Shown here: piece by piece, positions 52,401 to 64,000 of the stretch | How positions within the stretch are numbered: position 1 is the first letter of the stretch | How the letters are laid out: the number at the start of each line of letters is the position of its first letter | Origin: Clavelina lepadiformis | Lineage: Eukaryota > Chordata > Ascidiacea > Aplousobranchia > Clavelinidae | Assembly (NCBI RefSeq): GCF_947623445.1 | Contig: NC_135247.1 | Coordinates: 14,200,501-14,264,500 of the forward strand | Reading direction: 5' to 3' | Length of the DNA: 64,000 nt | Position numbers and translations under genes: made by a program | Notes under the pieces: model-generated | Told to the model about the DNA's origin: nothing | The model's database searches: none | What the model saw: only the letters and a program-made list of their open reading frames with translations

Positions 52401-52616
52401 AGAATCTGCAATAAAAAAGTGACACATCTTCCGACAACACTCAGCAGAATTTACGTGAAACATTTAATAAATACGGTATTCTGTACGTTTTGGGGGTACT
52501 ATCGCATTTCTTAGTACCTGTCGCGTTTTTGTGAATTTCGGAACTTTCCGGTCAGGGGGGATCGATTTCAAGGTCACCATCGTGAAGAGGAGGAAATCTT
52601 CTTTAAGAATCTGCAA
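49450..52616 (+). mobile_element. Ty3/Gypsy LTR-type retrotransposon fossil
   Basis: Recognisable parts in order: a gag-like region from 49497 to about 50135 with a nucleocapsid zinc-knuckle-like stretch just after it, a short pol piece, and an integrase region at about 50640-51590 with zinc-binding and catalytic-core sequence followed by a chromodomain-side tail. A small downstream frame lies at about 51650-51957, then a non-coding tail with tandem repeats. The element is broken, with several breaks, and is not able to act by itself. Long terminal repeats are not clearly seen, so the outer limits are approximate. The long readable stretches suggest a moderate rather than very old age. Confidence 0.85.
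52114..52616. repeat. 205-bp tandem repeat, about 2.45 copies, at the retroelement 3' end
   Basis: Units at 52114-52318, 52319-52523 and a partial one at 52524-52616. The first two appear identical in the unit body. Each full unit contains AATAAA-type words (TTTAATAAATACGG) and a GGGGGGATCGATTTC block. The array may derive from a terminal or 3' untranslated part of the fossil element. Confidence 0.9.
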
Positions 52617-55294
52617 CAAGGCTATTTTCCTTATTTCCATTATTACGTCATGTATTCAAATTGTTTTTTAATTGTGACAGAGGAGTACAACATTCATATC
52701 TCTTGAAACTCGTTTTGTGTGTATACTTTGTTGTTTTTTTCCTTCATGTTGGTTTGTGTTACCATCATTTTTAATTTTAACATATGTGTCTAAAATTTAT
52801 TTTTTTTAACTTCGATGATTGGAAGCGTTAAACTTTGTCTGCTTTCTTATAAAATGCTGTTTCATTCTGTTTTTGAAAATTTTGGAGTCGGAAACACTGT
52901 TGTTCGTTTGGATAGTATGATTCTGCTGGGATTCTGCCAGAATGACAGTGGTAGAACACGTTATGGTGAAGAATTTGTTGCCGTATGTAAAGCTTGTAGC
53001 AGAAACAAAACAGTAATAGGCTATTTACACTATATGCTGATACGTTTTTCTGGATTTTAGAGAAAGGAAGTGTTTTTGGTCCAGTGCACAAACAAATGAC
53101 ATCATAATTTGAGTAGTCAAGGTCCGGCCTAGTATACAAATACATCCTGTGGATGTGCACTTCAAACACAAACAATCAGCCCTACTGGAAATTTTGATTT
53201 CATTGCGCCGGATAAATGCCCCAATAAACTTAAAAATTTGTGCCATGCCAACGTAATGCTTACCATATAGGTTATAGAAAATAGTGTGAAACAGAATTCT
53301 GCTCATCGTACAAACCTTCCATTAGGGACAACCAGCTTTTCTTTATTTATTATAATTCGACGTGAAGATAAAACATTTTGGCATCACATTGATGAACCTC
53401 CTGTCTCACTATATCTACTATTGTTGATGGCAATATTGTATTTACCGATGGTTTTTGTTTATGGCATTTTATCTTTTAGTGCACTCAAGCCAGATTGGAA
53501 AGTTTAAAATATTTGGGTGAAAAATTCGTCGCCCAATTGAAACAATAGCCATTATATGTACAATTAATTTTTGTTCCCCACGCACTTAACTACCTTTACA
53601 ATCTGGCAATCAATATCATGCCCATTCCTCGGCCACAGAAATGGGATTCCTGTCATCGTGATGGAGTTTATTTTTTCTGTTTTTCTTCAGCTATTGCTTT
53701 GTTGTGTACATCTAGTAAAGATATGAACTCCGCAATGATTGCAAGCTTGCCCTCTATGTTTTTATATACGTTTTGCAGTTTTCTATTGTTTTGTTATATT
53801 TTTGTATACTCAGTTTTTATGTAAAATTTAAAGCATCAACTCTATCCTGGGTTTAGTGGACATGCCAACCTACCATTTTATAGCATCATCGTATTATGGT
53901 AAAGCTTGCCCAATTCGGCTTCTTTTACTTCAACAGTTTGTTTAATTTATCACATTTTTGTTGGTCTTTGGTAGAATTGTATAGATTCTGATTTATCAGT
54001 TCATTTAATTTAGCTTTATGTAATTCGACAATTTTTTTACTTTAACACCTTTATTTCGTATCTGCGACGCATTTTGATTATTTAATTATATACCATGTCT
54101 AATTACCAGGAATTTTGTCAATCATGTACAATGCATAAATGTGAACATTAGTAATCTATGACATAAGACAACTTAATTGATAAATTCATTTTAATTGTAC
54201 CAATCTCAAATTATAGGGAAATTTTAATGTATTTTCCTCTTGCATGTTCTTAGTCGCTGGAGCTTTGCCACTTTTTCCCATTCATTAATTGTTCATTAAC
54301 ATATTTTTATTGTCCTATAACAGTTATCATGGTGTTTTTTTGGCTTCACATGTTGATGGCAAAAAAATAAACAAAATGTATGTAATTAACTTTCTATCCT
54401 GGCTTTTAGGCTGCTAACTTTACCCTATTTTTGGGTTAAAACTATTTTCCATAAAAAATAAAATACCTTTTTGTCAGCTTAGATATAGCATTTGCAGCTT
54501 GTCATTTTGTTTTAGTGGGTTAATTAAAATTAATTAACAAATTATGCTAATTAATTAACAAATTGGAGTATTTTCATAACAAAAATAACTTCTGTTTTGA
54601 GTATTCTACAATGCGCAATCTGCAACTTTACTGCTGTAAACTTTAGAAAAAATAATGCAAAATTGTTTTAAACATGCATAAACATTTGAACACACTCAAT
54701 AAGGTTAAGCAATTTCTTTAATTTCAAATTTTTGTTTAATGTTTCTCCACTATGTTTGCCAAATTTAACTGTGAACATAAACACATCGAAAGATTGCCAC
54801 CATGAATTGCAAATCTATTTTGAAAAGTGAAAACTTCTACTTCAAAAAGTAAAAGACTGGAAGATGTTATTTAGAAAGCCCATTTTAAAATTGATTTTAG
54901 CAACTCAAGATACTTAATTTTAATGTGCTTATTTCCAGGCTGATTTATTTGGATTTTGAGATACATATACTGTACTTAGAAAACACCATTACCAAAACGT
55001 AGCTTATTATCTTGTCTAATCTAAAACTGAGCTAACGTCTATCTTGTATGACACAACATTTGCTCATTGACTTTTACTTTTATATCTGTTTCAGAAGTTT
55101 AAAGACTTATAGGTATGAAAGATTAGACTTTCCCTTCGGACTTTCTTGTCTTGAGGAAGATTGTCTGGATGTATTTTATTGTAGGAATTTAGCAGATTAA
55201 GTACATTATGTATCTCAAGTCATTTAGTGTATTCCATTACGTACATTAACCAATTGATCATGTACTTCAGGTTAATATACAAAATCTGTGAAGT
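52617..55294. other. Gene-free stretch upstream of CDC73 with dispersed repeats
   Basis: 52912-52962 is the inverse of 46462-46512; 53078-53166 repeats 45592-45680; 53320-53365 resembles 17085-17130 (CCAGYTTTTCTTTATTYRTTATAA). The rest is AT-rich with no supported gene. An acceptor-like CTTCAG lies about 25 bp before the CDC73 ATG. Confidence 0.4.
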
Positions 55295-62243
<6,949 letters not shown>

Positions 62244-63424
62244 AGAACTTTCATAAACAGGTCATGTCACACAACACTCCAGATCAACAGCCTCAGACCA
62301 AGAGTATTACGTCTGAGTGGAATAGAAAGGTGACAGCAAAGAATTGTGCCTTCACGAGCTTGACTGTTTACCTTATACATTGCGCTTCATCTGTTGCACC
62401 TTTTCTCTATTTCGATCTATGTTGCATGGGAGTTGAAGGTGAATTTTGGATGGCAACGATGAAAATTAAGTGTCTTCCTGTAATTACATTGCAGATTACT
62501 GAGAAATCCGATTTTGTTGAATATATGCCTTAGCCCTCAGTAATGCATTTGATTGTCTTTTATGCCCAACATGAGAAGTAGACAATGTAGCATGACCGAG
62601 TGGTCTAAAACTTGTAATATATTTCCTTCAAATAAGTGGTTCAAGCTGTAAATGGTAAAGCCAAATAACTGTCATTCAGATTTATATGTTGAATTAGAAA
62701 ACACCATTTTTGCATTACCAATTTGTTTAGAAATGAGACCCAGACCCTATTACCCTTAGGCCTCAAGTAGCTTGAGCTTAAGATTGCTTTTATCATCTTC
62801 ATTTGGCCTTTTAAATGCAATCTTGCAAGGATTTTGTGATGTTTGTTGGAAATAACAACCTTGATAACATCTGACAGCGAAACAAGCAAGAACTTAAAAC
62901 TAGTTCTATATTTAAACAATCGACCGTTTAATAACATATGACAAATACAGAAATACTTGCTCTTTTACCACATTACATGGTCATCAATCGAAAACCAAAC
63001 TTACACAGTCTATATATTAAAAGTGTAGCATACAAAGACGCATCACGCACCACTCGTAAGTTGTAAATAATAGCAACCAATGTGCAATGTAAGAACATAA
63101 GGGTATCAACAAAACTTCAACTTAGAAATTTAAAAGATATTTTCACAAGAAGTACAAGGCAAGGCAAGCATAGTCATCCTCAACAAAAAGCACTTTTTAA
63201 ACAACGCAAAGTTCCTGAAAATGCATAAGGCAATAATAAACGTCATGCAAACTTACAAGAAAATTAATTTGATCATATTTTCAAATCTACTGCTGTTTAA
63301 AGCATTCCACAATTAAAAACAACCAGCAATGGTTATAAAAGATACACACTGACTAGTACAATCAAGGGGGTATAGCAAACACGTTTCCACACCAACAGAA
63401 TTTTTGTGTTTCATGTTAAAGGGA
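62244..63424. other. Intergenic stretch between convergent CDC73 and GMPR
   Basis: It must hold the 3' UTRs of both genes. Open frames here (62264-62533 plus, 62641-62937 minus) show no family resemblance and are not supported as genes. Confidence 0.4.
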
Positions 63425-64000
63425 TTAATGCCCATACATTGAATTCCACTGCTGCGTAACTCGAATAAACGTGGTTCTGCGAGTGAGTTCCTTTAATTTT
63501 GCAGCCCCAACATATGTGCAAGTAGAACGTACTCCACCAAGAATGTCAAGAAGTGTTGCAGAAACATCACCGCGATACGGGACTTCAACAGTTTTGCCTT
63601 CAGACGCACGATAGTTTGCCACACCACCAATATGCTTTACCATAGCAGTGCTTGAACTCATACCATAGAAGAGCTTGAGTTTTTTTCCATCTTTTACAAT
63701 GGTCTCTCCTCCTGATTGATCATGCCCTGCAAATAAACCACCAATCATGACAAAATCTGCACCAGCTCCAAACGCTTTTGCAACATCTCCTGGGCACGTG
63801 CAACCTCCATCTGATATGATATGTCCACCAAGACCATGTGCGGCGTCACTACATTCTATTACAGCACTTATTTGAGGGTAACCAACACCAGTTTTTTTTC
63901 TAGTTGTGCACACTGAACCCGGTCCGATTCCCACTTTGATGACATCAGCACCAGCCAAAATAAGCTCCTCTACCATCTCACCAGTAACAACATTGCCAGC
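63425..64000 (-). CDS. GMPR: GMP reductase, C-terminal part (runs off the window)
   Basis: The frame is open from the right edge to TGA at 63425-63427 and gives 191 residues without an intron. GMP reductase converts GMP to IMP with NADPH, feeding purine salvage in the cytosol. The catalytic loop [20 protein letters not shown] is intact with its Cys, followed by the phosphate-binding [15 protein letters not shown] and GADFVMIGG, and the mobile-flap region [16 protein letters not shown]...[15 protein letters not shown]. The end [15 protein letters not shown] matches vertebrate GMPR1/2. GMPR rather than IMPDH, because the sequence follows GMPR in the flap and lacks CBS-type sequence here. The N-terminal half lies outside. 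Confidence 0.96.
   Translation of the reverse strand, partial: AGNVVTGEMVEELILAGADVIKVGIGPGSVCTTRKKTGVGYPQISAVIECSDAAHGLGGHIISDGGCTCPGDVAKAFGAGADFVMIGGLFAGHDQSGGETIVKDGKKLKLFYGMSSSTAMVKHIGGVANYRASEGKTVEVPYRGDVSATLLDILGGVRSTCTYVGAAKLKELTRRTTFIRVTQQWNSMYGH

Noticed and set aside
52121-52514. Two identical 62-codon frames
   Set aside because: They are successive units of the 205-bp tandem repeat, not genes.
62264-62533. Frame just downstream of CDC73 as an extra exon
   Set aside because: CDC73 already ends with the conserved LRF-stop at 62243; this lies in its 3' UTR.

Overview
The window looks like nuclear DNA of an AT-rich invertebrate animal, most likely a deuterostome and tentatively an ascidian tunicate. 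The reasons are multi-exon genes with short GT-AG introns, proteins very close to vertebrate orthologues, a DHCR24-type sterol reductase (absent from insects and nematodes), and many short hAT-type MITEs. The species is an inference. Exon models were assembled by hand from splice sites, reading phase and remembered family sequences; no alignment was run.

Layout from left to right. 1-2.9 kb holds two diverged paralogues of a small basic protein I do not recognise. 4.4-13.7 kb is a WAC orthologue on the minus strand (12 coding exons, 509 aa), a nuclear WW/coiled-coil adaptor. 16.5-34.3 kb is a tandem duplication: two 8,864-bp copies that look identical, separated by a 33-bp filler. Each copy carries one intronless NAA60 (Golgi N-terminal acetyltransferase) and the same set of MITEs. 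35.3-37.4 kb is DHCR24 (plus, 4 coding exons). 38.8-43.1 kb is CASC3/Barentsz (minus, 17 coding exons, 672 aa), a core protein of the exon junction complex. 43.1-55.3 kb is repeat-rich: a deleted hAT transposon, a minus-strand ubiquitin-protease-like fragment, a broken Ty3/Gypsy element with a 205-bp tandem array, and several dispersed repeats. 55.3-62.2 kb is CDC73/parafibromin (plus, 11 coding exons, 575 aa). The right edge holds the 3' part of GMP reductase (minus).

The genes are unrelated housekeeping functions (transcription elongation and H2B ubiquitination: WAC, CDC73; mRNA fate: CASC3; sterol synthesis: DHCR24; N-terminal acetylation: NAA60; purine salvage: GMPR). WAC and CDC73 both act in the same process, because WAC recruits RNF20/40 and CDC73 is part of the PAF1 complex; their proximity may be chance.

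I found no clear undescribed molecular system. The strongest unusual items are the apparently perfect 8.9-kb tandem duplication with a templated-looking junction, the unrecognised small paralogue pair at the left end, the intronless NAA60, and the protease-like fragment beside the retroelement.
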